33,483 nt of DNA. Origin: Geitlerinema sp. PCC 9228. GTDB lineage: Bacteria > Cyanobacteriota > Cyanobacteriia > Cyanobacteriales > PCC-9228. Below are positions 1 to 7,638 of the stretch, in pieces. The notes under the pieces were generated by a model that saw only the letters and a list, made by a program, of their open reading frames with translations, did not search any database and was not told the DNA's origin. Within the stretch, counting starts at the first letter, position 1. Each line of letters begins with the position of its first letter. The stretch is from positions 1-33,483 of the forward strand of contig NZ_LNDC01000174.1 in the NCBI RefSeq assembly GCF_001870905.1, in the 5' to 3' direction. Both the position numbers and the translations under genes were made by a program.

Positions 1-4
1 ACGT

Positions 5-129
5 AGCCCCCAAAGGGCTTAGGCTGGTCAGCTACCTGAAGCTGGAGGCATGAAGCCCCCGTGCTTCAGCCGGGGGTGCTGACTGCTTAACAAACCAGTA
101 GATTGATTGTTCTGGCGGTGGAGGCCGCC
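5..129. repeat. GC-rich hairpin cluster, possible IS200/IS605-type element end
   Basis: Three hairpins are visible: agccc(5-9)/gggct(15-19); cccccg(56-61)/cggggg(71-76) with loop tgcttcagc; and ggcgg(114-118)/ccgcc(125-129), the last followed by cctgtttt. The middle hairpin, in the context 'gaagccccc...cggggg', looks like the subterminal imperfect hairpins of IS200/IS605 (TnpB) elements. No open tnpB frame is visible inside the window, so the element would lie mostly off the left edge or be a relic. The third hairpin could serve as a plus-strand terminator. The identification is by resemblance only. Confidence 0.35.
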
Positions 130-178
130 CCTGTTTTGACATAGCAATTGCAAAGTTTGCGACCAAAAGTATCTTCAT

Positions 179-979
179 TTAGCTAGCATCCAAACTTTTT
201 TCTCTTAAAGAAAAAAACTTGCGATCGCCCCGCAAAAACACTTCCATAAAATACGCCGCCGTTATGGGTGCGCTGAGCAAATATCCCTGCCAGGCATCGC
301 AGTGATGCTGGTGCAAAAACTCCAACTGTTCTTCCGTTTCCACGCCTTCTCCCACCACATCCAGATGCAACAAATGCCCCATTTCAATAATGGATTTGAC
401 AATAATTGCATTTTTGGAATTGGGATAGAGATTGTTCATAAAACTGCGGTCAATTTTCAAACTGTTAAACGGAAACTGTTTGAGATTGAAAAAAGAAGAA
501 TAGCCAGTCCCAAAATCATCCAGGGCAACTCGTACCCCCAACCGGCACAATCCTCGCATCGTAGCCAAAGCTTTTTGAAAATCTTCCAAAAGTATCGTCT
601 CCGTCAGCTCAATTTCCAAATAAACAGGATCGAGTTGCATTTGCTTCAAAATTTCTGCCACCCGATCGACCACATCGGGATTTTGAAAGTTTCTCGCCGA
701 CCAGTTAATAGACAGTTTGAGGGGATATCCCGCGGCATGCCAATCTGCCATTTGCTGGCAAGCAGTTTTCATCACCCACTTATCAATTGTCCAGATCCAA
801 TTTAATTTTTCGGCAATGGGAATAAAATCCGAAGGTGGTACATTTCCCCAATAGGGATGCTGCCAGCGAACCAAAGCTTCCACACCAACAATTTCTCCTG
901 TATCAGTACAGGCTTGGGGTTGGTAGTAAACCTGGAGTTCTTGATTTTTAAGGGCATGCTCGAAACTCAGTGCCAACAT
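179..979 (-). CDS. EAL-domain cyclic-di-GMP phosphodiesterase
   Basis: This is a 266-residue stand-alone EAL domain, predicted to hydrolyse cyclic di-GMP to pGpG in the cytoplasm. The signature EAL is at residues 34-36 (context VEALVRW). The metal- and substrate-binding motifs are present: N-W-S-A-R-N-F, ELTET, DDFGTGYSSF, LKIDRSF, GEGVET and QGYLLS. It therefore looks catalytically competent. No GGDEF, receiver or PAS domain is attached. The frame stays open upstream into the kinase gene (to 1060), but the domain begins at the ATG at 979. That ATG lies 2 bases after the kinase stop codon, with GGAGTGG about 15 bases upstream, so translational coupling with the kinase is likely. The pairing suggests that the kinase controls local c-di-GMP turnover (inference). 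Confidence 0.9.
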   Translation of the reverse strand: MLALSFEHALKNQELQVYYQPQACTDTGEIVGVEALVRWQHPYWGNVPPSDFIPIAEKLNWIWTIDKWVMKTACQQMADWHAAGYPLKLSINWSARNFQNPDVVDRVAEILKQMQLDPVYLEIELTETILLEDFQKALATMRGLCRLGVRVALDDFGTGYSSFFNLKQFPFNSLKIDRSFMNNLYPNSKNAIIVKSIIEMGHLLHLDVVGEGVETEEQLEFLHQHHCDAWQGYLLSAPITAAYFMEVFLRGDRKFFSLREKSLDAS

Positions 980-981
980 TC

Positions 982-2697
982 TTACTGTTTTCCACTCCTT
1001 TGGGTCTGCTTGGGAATTTCGATAACAAACTCCGTTCCCTCTCCTAATTGGGAGAGGCAATATAGTTTACCTCCGTGTTTTTCCGTAACGATGGAATAGG
1101 AAATCGATAGTCCCAATCCCGTTCCTTTTCCTGGAGATTTGGTAGTGAAAAATGGTTCAAACATGCGTTTCATGGTTGCTTCAGGAATTCCCGGTCCATT
1201 ATCGCGAATGCGAATCACCGTATTGGTTGGGGTTTGTTCGGTGGTGATAGAAACGGTGGGTAACGAGTGCGGGTCTTGCCAGTTTTCCACGGCATCGATC
1301 GCATTGGTAAGAATGTTGGCAAATACTTGATTGAGCAAGCCGGGGTGGCATTCCATTTTGGGCAACTGGCTGTAATTTTTCACCAGTTGAATAGGGGTTG
1401 CCAAATGCTCCCCTTGCAAGCGGTGGCGCAAAATAGCGAGGGTACTTTCTAAGCCTTCGTGAATATCTACAATTTTCTTTTCCGATTCGTCCAAACGGGC
1501 AAAATTGCGTAGCGATCGCACAATTTCGCCAATGCGTTCTACCCCACTTTTCATCCCCTCTAAAAGCTGGGGGAAATCCGTTTTGATAAAATCTAGTTCG
1601 ATTTCTTCGATGTAGTCTTGAATTTTCTCTGGCTTTTCCGGCACGTATTGTTCGTACAGCTGAATCAACTCAAACAGGCTATTGGCATATTCAATGGCGT
1701 ACTCCACATTGCCAGTTACAAAATTCACCGGATTGTTAATTTCGTGAGCAATGCCAGCCACCATAGAACCCAAAGCCGACATTTTTTCCGAATGCACCAG
1801 TTGCGCTTGGGTTTGCTGTAACTGTTCTAATGTTTCTTGTAACTGCTTGGCTTTTTGGCGTTCGGTGACTTGCGCCATGCGGAGTTTGGCTTCTATACGC
1901 TTGCGATCGCTAATATCGCGGACAATAGCCAAAACTTTGCCGCTACCGCTGGGTGTAAAACGCGCCTCGTACTGATGCCAGTTGCCGTTGACCGCAAGGT
2001 TGTACTCGCCGTTTTGAAGGTTGCCAGTTTCCAAAGCTTGCTGGCAGTGATAGGCAAACCAATCGGCTAAATCCTTAGGAAAAATATCCGTGAGGGATTG
2101 ACCGGCAATAGCCTCCGGCTGCCAAGCTTGGGGATCTCCCTCGGCAGGAAAATATTCCAGTAAGGTTCCCTGGCAGTCGATATAAAAAATGGCGTCGGGA
2201 ATGGTGTGTAACAGGCGATGTTTTTCTGCTTGTTCCTGGCTGAGGTGGCGCTGGCACTCACTGTTGCCTTGGTTGGGTGGAGGTAGATAATCGCTGTCGA
2301 TGGGAAGAACGTAGCCATCCAACCACAGCAAATTTCCTTGGACATCAAATTGGCCGCGCCCAATATCCCAAATCCACTGGTAGTTTCTCTCAGGAGTTTG
2401 GATGCGATAGATGAGCTGGTAGGAACTGCGCTGCTGCAGCTTGCTATGCAGTTTTTGGCAGATAATCTCTCGGTCTTCTGGATGGACGAGGTTTTGCCAG
2501 CCGGTACGTCCTGTTTGCAAAAAATGAGTGGCGGGGTAGCCGGTGAGTTCTGCAATTTTTTTGTCCAGCAAAAATTTGACTTGCTCCTGGGAAAAATAAC
2601 AGCGATAAACAGCTCCCGGCAAGTGCTCAAAAATTGACCCAACTGGGCAAGCACTGGGTTGGGGTGTGGTTCCAGCAACATACATATGAGAAGACAT
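982..2697 (-). CDS. PAS-domain sensor histidine kinase (soluble)
   Basis: This is a 571-residue two-component kinase without obvious transmembrane segments. Two PAS-like regions lie at about residues 20-135 (with 'VHPEDRE' and a PAC-like end) and 160-265 (ending 'VRDISDRKRIEAKL'). They are followed by a coiled-coil stretch rich in Gln. The phospho-acceptor box GIAHEINNP has its His at about residue 318. The HATPase domain shows an N box (ILTNAIDAVENW), G1 (DNGPGIPE), F box (FEPFFTTK) and G2 (GKGTGLGLSI). The His context matches the cyanobacterial kinases with an extended insert between H and N boxes. The ATG at 2697 is preferred over an in-frame TTG at 2703. It is co-transcribed with the EAL gene. 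The cognate receiver is not in the window, and the ligand of the PAS domains is unknown. Confidence 0.9.
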   Translation of the reverse strand: MSSHMYVAGTTPQPSACPVGSIFEHLPGAVYRCYFSQEQVKFLLDKKIAELTGYPATHFLQTGRTGWQNLVHPEDREIICQKLHSKLQQRSSYQLIYRIQTPERNYQWIWDIGRGQFDVQGNLLWLDGYVLPIDSDYLPPPNQGNSECQRHLSQEQAEKHRLLHTIPDAIFYIDCQGTLLEYFPAEGDPQAWQPEAIAGQSLTDIFPKDLADWFAYHCQQALETGNLQNGEYNLAVNGNWHQYEARFTPSGSGKVLAIVRDISDRKRIEAKLRMAQVTERQKAKQLQETLEQLQQTQAQLVHSEKMSALGSMVAGIAHEINNPVNFVTGNVEYAIEYANSLFELIQLYEQYVPEKPEKIQDYIEEIELDFIKTDFPQLLEGMKSGVERIGEIVRSLRNFARLDESEKKIVDIHEGLESTLAILRHRLQGEHLATPIQLVKNYSQLPKMECHPGLLNQVFANILTNAIDAVENWQDPHSLPTVSITTEQTPTNTVIRIRDNGPGIPEATMKRMFEPFFTTKSPGKGTGLGLSISYSIVTEKHGGKLYCLSQLGEGTEFVIEIPKQTQRSGKQ

Positions 2698-3305
2698 GGG
2701 CAAGTTATGGGTACTGGTTGCTTAAGCTTATGAGTTTTATAAGCTCCAATTTTAGGAACTCCTCAATACCATTTCCGCTCTCATAGTAAAGCAAGCTCAC
2801 CAGTAGGACCACTTAATATCTCAACTTAATATCGCAATTTAATGTAATTTTTACGGATTTTCTTAGCCAATAGGGGACGAAATACCGAACTAAAACGGTT
2901 GAAATTCATCGACAATCCCTCATAGATCGCGAAAAACTGTAGTCATGGACGCTAAGAATCCAGGGGAAATTACCAGCTACAAAACCTTCATTTTTCTCCC
3001 TGAACCCCCCTGAATTGGGGAATCTGACGAGTTTTAGGGGGATAGTTTTGCATCGTTTTTCAGGAAATGTTATAAATAAAATAATATAATAATATTGAGT
3101 GAGTATGAGCAATAGCTAATTTAACAAAACATAAATAGAAAATTTTCTATCTCTTTGGTTATGATGTCAAGCTCCCTTAAGAAAACTTCACTAGCCTGAA
3201 AGTAATCTCTAGAAAAACTTTTTGGCTATTCTATCGTATGTCTGTAGCAGCGTATACTCAACCACAGAGAAAATCCATCATTCCGAAGCAAGAAAACAAC
3301 TGTTT
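2698..3305. other. Intergenic region, divergent promoters expected
   Basis: About 600 AT-rich bases separate the divergently oriented kinase and ATPase genes, so both promoters should lie here. Visible items are repeated TTAATATC words at about 2813-2835, a short ccccc...gggg hairpin near 3006-3020, and an A/T-rich run at 3065-3160. A 68-codon minus-strand frame at 2906-3112 lacks coding character. I see no convincing gene. Confidence 0.5.
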
Positions 3306-4655
3306 ATGGCAAAACTATCGCAACCGCCAGAAAGACGCCGGGGCACCATTTTGAGTTCTCAAGGGTGGCAGCGCCTGCAAGCTGCGGAACGTTTGTCTTC
3401 TATTCGCTACAACCAAAGCAAACCCTACACCTTGGAACAGCTAAGCCAAATAACCAGCTTGAGTACCAACACCATTACTAAGCTTCGTCGCCGTCAAGAA
3501 CCTGTGGACTGGCAGACTTTAGAAACCTACTTTGCCGCCTTTGGTTTGAACCTCGAACTGGATGATGTGCTGACCCCGGAAGAAAGTTACACTAAAGAAG
3601 CCATTGACGAGTTACTATACCTACCTTTCCAAGGACCTTTAACTCTGGATAACCCTTTTTATATTTACCGCGGAGAAAACGAGCGGCTTTGTGTCGCGGA
3701 AATTTGTAGACCGGGTGCTTTGCTGAAAATCGAAGCTCCCTCCCAGTTTGGCAAAACCTCTCTCGCTCTGCATGCTGCCAATGCCGCTAGCGATCGCGGT
3801 TTTCGCACTTCCATGTTGAGCTTGCAAGGGTGTAACCAGCAAGTATTTCAAGATGTCGACCGATTTTACCAGTGGTTCTGTGCCATGGTCGCCACAGATT
3901 TGGGTTTACCGCATGAAATCTCCCAACGCTGGGATACTACCCTAGGCAGCAGCTACATCTGTTCGGCGTATTTTGAAACCTATTTGCTGCCTGCTGACCC
4001 ATCCCCTCTGGCGCTGGTTATTGACGAGCTTGACCAACTGTTTGCCTATCCCGAACTAGCCAGGGACTTTTTTGGGATGCTGCGTTCCTGGTACGAACGA
4101 GGGCACTCTCAGTTGCCACAGTATGCCATTTGGCAGCGCTTGCGCCTAATTTTAATTCGCTCCACTACTACTCAGCCACTGCCTTGGACTTTCTACCCAT
4201 CCCTTTATAATGTGGGACTGTGCTTGCAACTATCCGGGTTTACTTGGAAGCAGGTGGAAGATCTAACCCACCGTTACGACATCCAATCCTACCAGGAGAC
4301 AGCCAGAACGATTTTTTCCTTGGTGGGCGGCCATCCCTACTTGACCCAGTTGTCCCTATTTCATTTGAGCCAAGAAAATGTCAGTTTGTCACAGCTATCC
4401 GAAAATGCGATCGCCCTTGACAGTATTTTTAGCGACCACCTGCAGCAACTCCTAAAATATCTCGAACAGCAGCCTTCTCTGTTGGAAACCATGCGCACTG
4501 TAGCCCGCCATCCTTGCGGCATGGAAATTAGCGTTCAAAAAGCCTTGCAACTGCGACATATGGGATTGATTCAGTTTCGAGGGCAGTTGGCTACCCCCAG
4601 TTGCGAGCTGTACCGACGTTACTTCGGTAGCACAGGCGTACGGTTTGTGGAATGA
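3306..4655 (+). CDS. HTH-AAA-like ATPase (AAA_35-type cyanobacterial NTPase)
   Basis: This is a 449-residue protein of the AAA-like (AAA_35) group, which is expanded in cyanobacteria and usually has unassigned signalling roles. Residues about 35-90 form a helix-turn-helix-like segment (YTLEQLSQITSLSTNTITKL). The NTPase core follows: a P-loop APSQFGKTS at about residues 144-152 and a Walker B LALVIDELDQLF near residue 236. A conserved 'LRLILIRSTT' strand and a helical lid domain (SLVGGHPYLTQLSLF) come after. The Walker A lacks the first glycine of the canonical GxxxxGK[TS], which is common in this family. The frame is open from a TTG at 3222, but the ATG at 3306 fits the family start better. 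It is monocistronic: the kinase upstream is divergent and pepF downstream is convergent. It could bind DNA through the N-terminal domain. Its target is unknown. Confidence 0.8.
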   Translation: MAKLSQPPERRRGTILSSQGWQRLQAAERLSSIRYNQSKPYTLEQLSQITSLSTNTITKLRRRQEPVDWQTLETYFAAFGLNLELDDVLTPEESYTKEAIDELLYLPFQGPLTLDNPFYIYRGENERLCVAEICRPGALLKIEAPSQFGKTSLALHAANAASDRGFRTSMLSLQGCNQQVFQDVDRFYQWFCAMVATDLGLPHEISQRWDTTLGSSYICSAYFETYLLPADPSPLALVIDELDQLFAYPELARDFFGMLRSWYERGHSQLPQYAIWQRLRLILIRSTTTQPLPWTFYPSLYNVGLCLQLSGFTWKQVEDLTHRYDIQSYQETARTIFSLVGGHPYLTQLSLFHLSQENVSLSQLSENAIALDSIFSDHLQQLLKYLEQQPSLLETMRTVARHPCGMEISVQKALQLRHMGLIQFRGQLATPSCELYRRYFGSTGVRFVE

Positions 4656-4683
4656 AAGTTGCTTTCAAGTATCATTGCAAGTT

Positions 4684-4796
4684 ATAAGAAATCCGATGTA
4701 CATACACCCACAAAAATGTAGGGGTAGTATCCGCAAGACCATAAAATTCTAGAGGTCCCCAAATTCCGTGGTGGGGGCGCTTTGCGAAACGCCCCT
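4684..4796. repeat. Truncated palindromic repeat end plus GC-rich hairpin
   Basis: Positions 4691-4719 match the reverse complement of 19993-20021 with only 2 differences in 29 bases, so this is one end of the same dispersed MITE-like element found there. The first bases, ataagaaatcc (4684-4694), correspond to its ataccaaatcc terminus. At 4774-4795 a ggggcg/cgcccc hairpin with a near-palindromic core resembles the 28-base palindrome at 19761. Lying between convergent genes, the hairpin may also act as a bidirectional terminator. Confidence 0.6.
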
Positions 4797-4846
4797 GTCA
4801 AAATATCCCAATTATTTTTTGTAAACTTTGAAGGAAGCTGTCCACA

Positions 4847-6655
4847 TTACAGAATTGCTTTTAACTGTGCCAGCAACCCTTCCACGTACTCCAGTGCATT
4901 GCCAATGGTCGCTGGATCTTCCAAATCCACATCCACATAACGACGCAAAGCATCCACCTGATTCATGCTGCCGCCAGATGCCAATAATTCTAAATAACCG
5001 GGAATAAAATCTTTCCCCACCTGACGGTATTTTTGATAGCACGCCAAACTGACAATATTCGATGCCGTGTACTGGTAGCAGTAAAAAGGCTTGAAGAAAA
5101 TATGCCCGATGCGCGCCCAGTCGTATTGATGTTCCGGTAGCAACGCCACAGCATCACCAGTTAGCTCTTCATACAAGGACATCCACTGTTCGTTTACCCA
5201 CCGATGGTCAAAGCTGCCGACCTCTGCGGCGCGTTCGTGCAATTTGAGTTCCAAACGGCTGATGGTACTTTGGCGAAATAGCAGGTTGAGCTGGTCTTCT
5301 AGCTGCCGGGTGAGCAACGCTTTGCGCAAGGTCGGGTTGTCTTGGCTTTTTTCCAGCAAACGGTCTAGCAGCAGCAGTTCGTTAAACGTAGACGCCACCT
5401 CCGCCAAAACCATCGGCGGGTCGCTGTTGAAGTACGACTGGCGGTCTTCGATCCAGTCAAAATGCAAGCCATGACCCAGTTCGTGGGCGAGGGTAAACAA
5501 AGAATTGTAATCGTTGGTGTAGGAGAGCAGAATGTAGCTGTGTTTGCCGTGGATGTAGGAACAGAAGGCACCACCGCGCTTGCCAGGGCGGACTTTGGCG
5601 TCTACCCAATTTTTGAGGAAAAATTCTTCGGCGCGACGGGCATAGTTGATGTCAAACTGTTCTAGGGCTTCCAGCAGCGTGGCAATGCCTTCTTGGTAGC
5701 TGATGGTGGCAGCGCTTTCGGCGTTGTTATCCCAGGGGGCGTAAATATCACAAATGCGAATTTTTTGCCCTAAGGCTTCTCCCTTGAGGTGGTAGTATTG
5801 TTGGAATAAGTCAAAGCGTTCCCTGGTGCTGTCCATGATGGCACGGAACACCGATTCGGAAACTTCATCCAGCAGCAGTTGTTTTTGCAGGGTGGATTGG
5901 TAGCCCCGCATTTCATTTTCGATGCGATGGTCGCGGGCAACAGTGTTGAGAATATAGCCGTACAGGGAATTGTGTTCTTTGAGAACATTTCGTACCGACC
6001 GGTAAGCTTGGTAGCGGATGTCGGGGTTGGCTTGGAACAGGAGGGCACTAAGTTCTGCTTCGGTACTGGCGGTGTTGCCGTCATTGGTGGTGACGGGTTC
6101 GTATTCCTGTTCGCCGAGGTGGAGCGATCGCAGTTGGATAAAGGCTTCTCTACCAGTGAGATTGCTCTGATTGCGCGCCTGTTCCACCGCCTCCGAGAGT
6201 TTGTAGGGGCGCTTTTCCACCAGGCGATGTAGATAATGGCGGTAGTTGGTCAAACTGGCATGGTTTTGTAACTGTTGTAGGTGCGTAGCCTCCAGTTGTT
6301 GCAATTCCAACTCAAAAAACAGGAGCTGGTTTTCAATGCCAGCGATCGCTTCCATAACCCGGTCTAACAACTTTTTGGCTTCGCTGTTGCGGGTATCGGC
6401 GGCAAAGACGAGATAGGGATAGCTGTAAATGGCATCGGATTTCTGGGCGATCGCTTCTAAAGTTTGCAATGCCTTGGCAATTTCCTCGGGGGTCAGTTGG
6501 GCAACCCGAGAGCGGTAGGTATCGCGAAACTCTTGCGCTTGGGTTTGCAACGATTGCAAGTCGGCTTGCAGTTGCGGATCGTCAAATCCCCGATACAGAT
6601 CCGATAGATTCCATTCTTGGGGTTGTTCGATGGAGCGAAGTTGGGTTGCTGTCAT
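4847..6655 (-). CDS. pepF: Oligoendopeptidase F (M3B zinc metallopeptidase)
   Basis: This is a 602-residue M3-family zinc peptidase, the usual PepF length, predicted to cleave short peptides in the cytoplasm. The zinc motif HELGH is at residues 391-395. The third ligand, Glu, lies in AEVASTFNE at about residue 419, the expected spacing. Upstream of the active site, the long N-terminal helical region (YPYLVFAADTRN, then FIQLRS) and the segment 'GGAFCSYIHGKHSYILLSYTND' split around the catalytic cleft are typical of the family. The C-terminal part has YQYTASNIVSLACY. The ORF is open for 30 further codons upstream, but the ATG at 6655 (MTATQLRS) fits homologues. It converges on the AAA ATPase gene. 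No signal peptide is seen. Confidence 0.93.
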   Translation of the reverse strand: MTATQLRSIEQPQEWNLSDLYRGFDDPQLQADLQSLQTQAQEFRDTYRSRVAQLTPEEIAKALQTLEAIAQKSDAIYSYPYLVFAADTRNSEAKKLLDRVMEAIAGIENQLLFFELELQQLEATHLQQLQNHASLTNYRHYLHRLVEKRPYKLSEAVEQARNQSNLTGREAFIQLRSLHLGEQEYEPVTTNDGNTASTEAELSALLFQANPDIRYQAYRSVRNVLKEHNSLYGYILNTVARDHRIENEMRGYQSTLQKQLLLDEVSESVFRAIMDSTRERFDLFQQYYHLKGEALGQKIRICDIYAPWDNNAESAATISYQEGIATLLEALEQFDINYARRAEEFFLKNWVDAKVRPGKRGGAFCSYIHGKHSYILLSYTNDYNSLFTLAHELGHGLHFDWIEDRQSYFNSDPPMVLAEVASTFNELLLLDRLLEKSQDNPTLRKALLTRQLEDQLNLLFRQSTISRLELKLHERAAEVGSFDHRWVNEQWMSLYEELTGDAVALLPEHQYDWARIGHIFFKPFYCYQYTASNIVSLACYQKYRQVGKDFIPGYLELLASGGSMNQVDALRRYVDVDLEDPATIGNALEYVEGLLAQLKAIL

Positions 6656-6857
6656 GAGATGAAACGCTATCTGATAGAAGTTTTGCAGAATGTTCGTTGG
6701 TTCTACCACATTGTAGGCATATCCCGTAGGGGGCCAGCCAACCAATTTCGGAAATTCCCCGATCTAGACAACTTCCAATGGTTGCGATCGCCGTTAGAAT
6801 GATAGGCGGAATCCTTATCGATGCCCAAGTTCAGCATTTTCGACAGGAAGTATTCCT

Positions 6858-7010
6858 ATGGCAAGCACCGACGAACGCAAAGCACGCATCCAGCGCCATC
6901 TCAACATGACCAGCGATCTCAAATTGGGGGAAAACTCCAATCCTAGAGAGCGCGATGCCCGCAAGACCAAAATTATGGAACACATCCGCCGTAGCAAAGG
7001 CGAATTCTAA
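6858..7010 (+). CDS. Small basic conserved-type protein (50 aa)
   Basis: The frame starts MASTDERKARIQRHLNMTSD and ends RRSKGEF. It has 50 residues, is rich in Arg/Lys/Glu and is probably helical. An AGGA-type ribosome site (aggaag, 6845-6850) precedes the ATG by about 8 bases, and a strong hairpin follows the stop. This gene-like context, plus the strongly amphipathic sequence, argues that it is real although it is shorter than common cut-offs. I do not recognise a named family. It is divergent from pepF, about 200 bases away. The function is unknown. Confidence 0.65.
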   Translation: MASTDERKARIQRHLNMTSDLKLGENSNPRERDARKTKIMEHIRRSKGEF

Positions 7011-7015
7011 TCCTG

Positions 7016-7038
7016 TAGGGTGGGCCACGCCCACCCTA
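7016..7038 (+). terminator. Perfect 10-bp stem hairpin
   Basis: TAGGGTGGGC (7016-7025) and GCCCACCCTA (7029-7038) form a perfect stem with a 3-base loop, 5 bases after the small-protein stop codon. There is no long T run, so it may be a repeat-type hairpin as well as a terminator between this gene and the convergent ferritin gene. Confidence 0.55.
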
Positions 7039-7111
7039 TAAGCGCATCTAGACCCAAATAGTGGGCAACACTTAGGCATGTTCCATACAAAGGGAATAAG
7101 CTAAACAGAAA

Positions 7112-7549
7112 CTAAGAAGCAAAATCGCGCAGCATCTTCTTCAGTTCCACCGTATGCAACTCTTCCGTACCAATCATGTTGCGGGCAAACTCTTCCAAAT
7201 AAATGCTGGCCCCTTCCACCACCTCTAACAACTGCTTGTACATATCCAAAGCCTGTTGTTCGTGGTAGAGACTTTCCTGGAGAATATCTGCCACCGAATG
7301 CTGGTAACTTTCTTCAATAGGGGCCGTTTTCAAAACAGGATGCCCTTCCAACCCGGTAACAATTTCCCCCACTTGCTGGGCGTGGTTCAGCGATTCCGTC
7401 GCTTGCGCCTTGAAAAAATCCACAATGGGAATGCGATTGGGACCGGTTACCATCAGTGAATAGTGCGTGTAGCGTACCACCCCTGCCAGTTCGTACTCCA
7501 TAATATTGTTCAACAGCTCGATGGCTTTTTGGGTGTCTAATTCTTTCAT
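7112..7549 (-). CDS. Bacterioferritin-type ferritin-like protein
   Basis: This 145-residue four-helix di-iron protein is predicted to store or detoxify iron. Glu/His pairs typical of a ferroxidase site occur in order: MEYELAGVVRYTHYSLM (helix A), ATESLNHAQQVGEI (helix B, ExxH), ILQESLYHEQQALDMY (helix C) and IGTEELHTVELKKML (helix D, ExxH). It is slightly shorter than classical Bfr (about 155-160), and I do not see the Met that binds haem in classical Bfr at the expected place, so a haem-free form is possible. GGAG lies about 8 bases before the ATG. It sits 89 bases downstream of the radical SAM gene on the same strand. Confidence 0.8.
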   Translation of the reverse strand: MKELDTQKAIELLNNIMEYELAGVVRYTHYSLMVTGPNRIPIVDFFKAQATESLNHAQQVGEIVTGLEGHPVLKTAPIEESYQHSVADILQESLYHEQQALDMYKQLLEVVEGASIYLEEFARNMIGTEELHTVELKKMLRDFAS

Positions 7550-7638
7550 CAGTGAAACTCCAGTTTCTGCAATACAATCCTTTCAAATAAAGATGGGACC
7601 GGAGATTTTCCCCGACCCATCTTAACTAACGTATAATA

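Noticed and set aside
302-805. 167-codon plus-strand ORF
   Set aside because: Antisense shadow of the EAL gene, whose motifs are all intact.
2906-3112. 68-codon minus-strand ORF in the 2.7-3.3 kb gap
   Set aside because: No SD, odd composition and AT-rich start; looks like chance in non-coding DNA.
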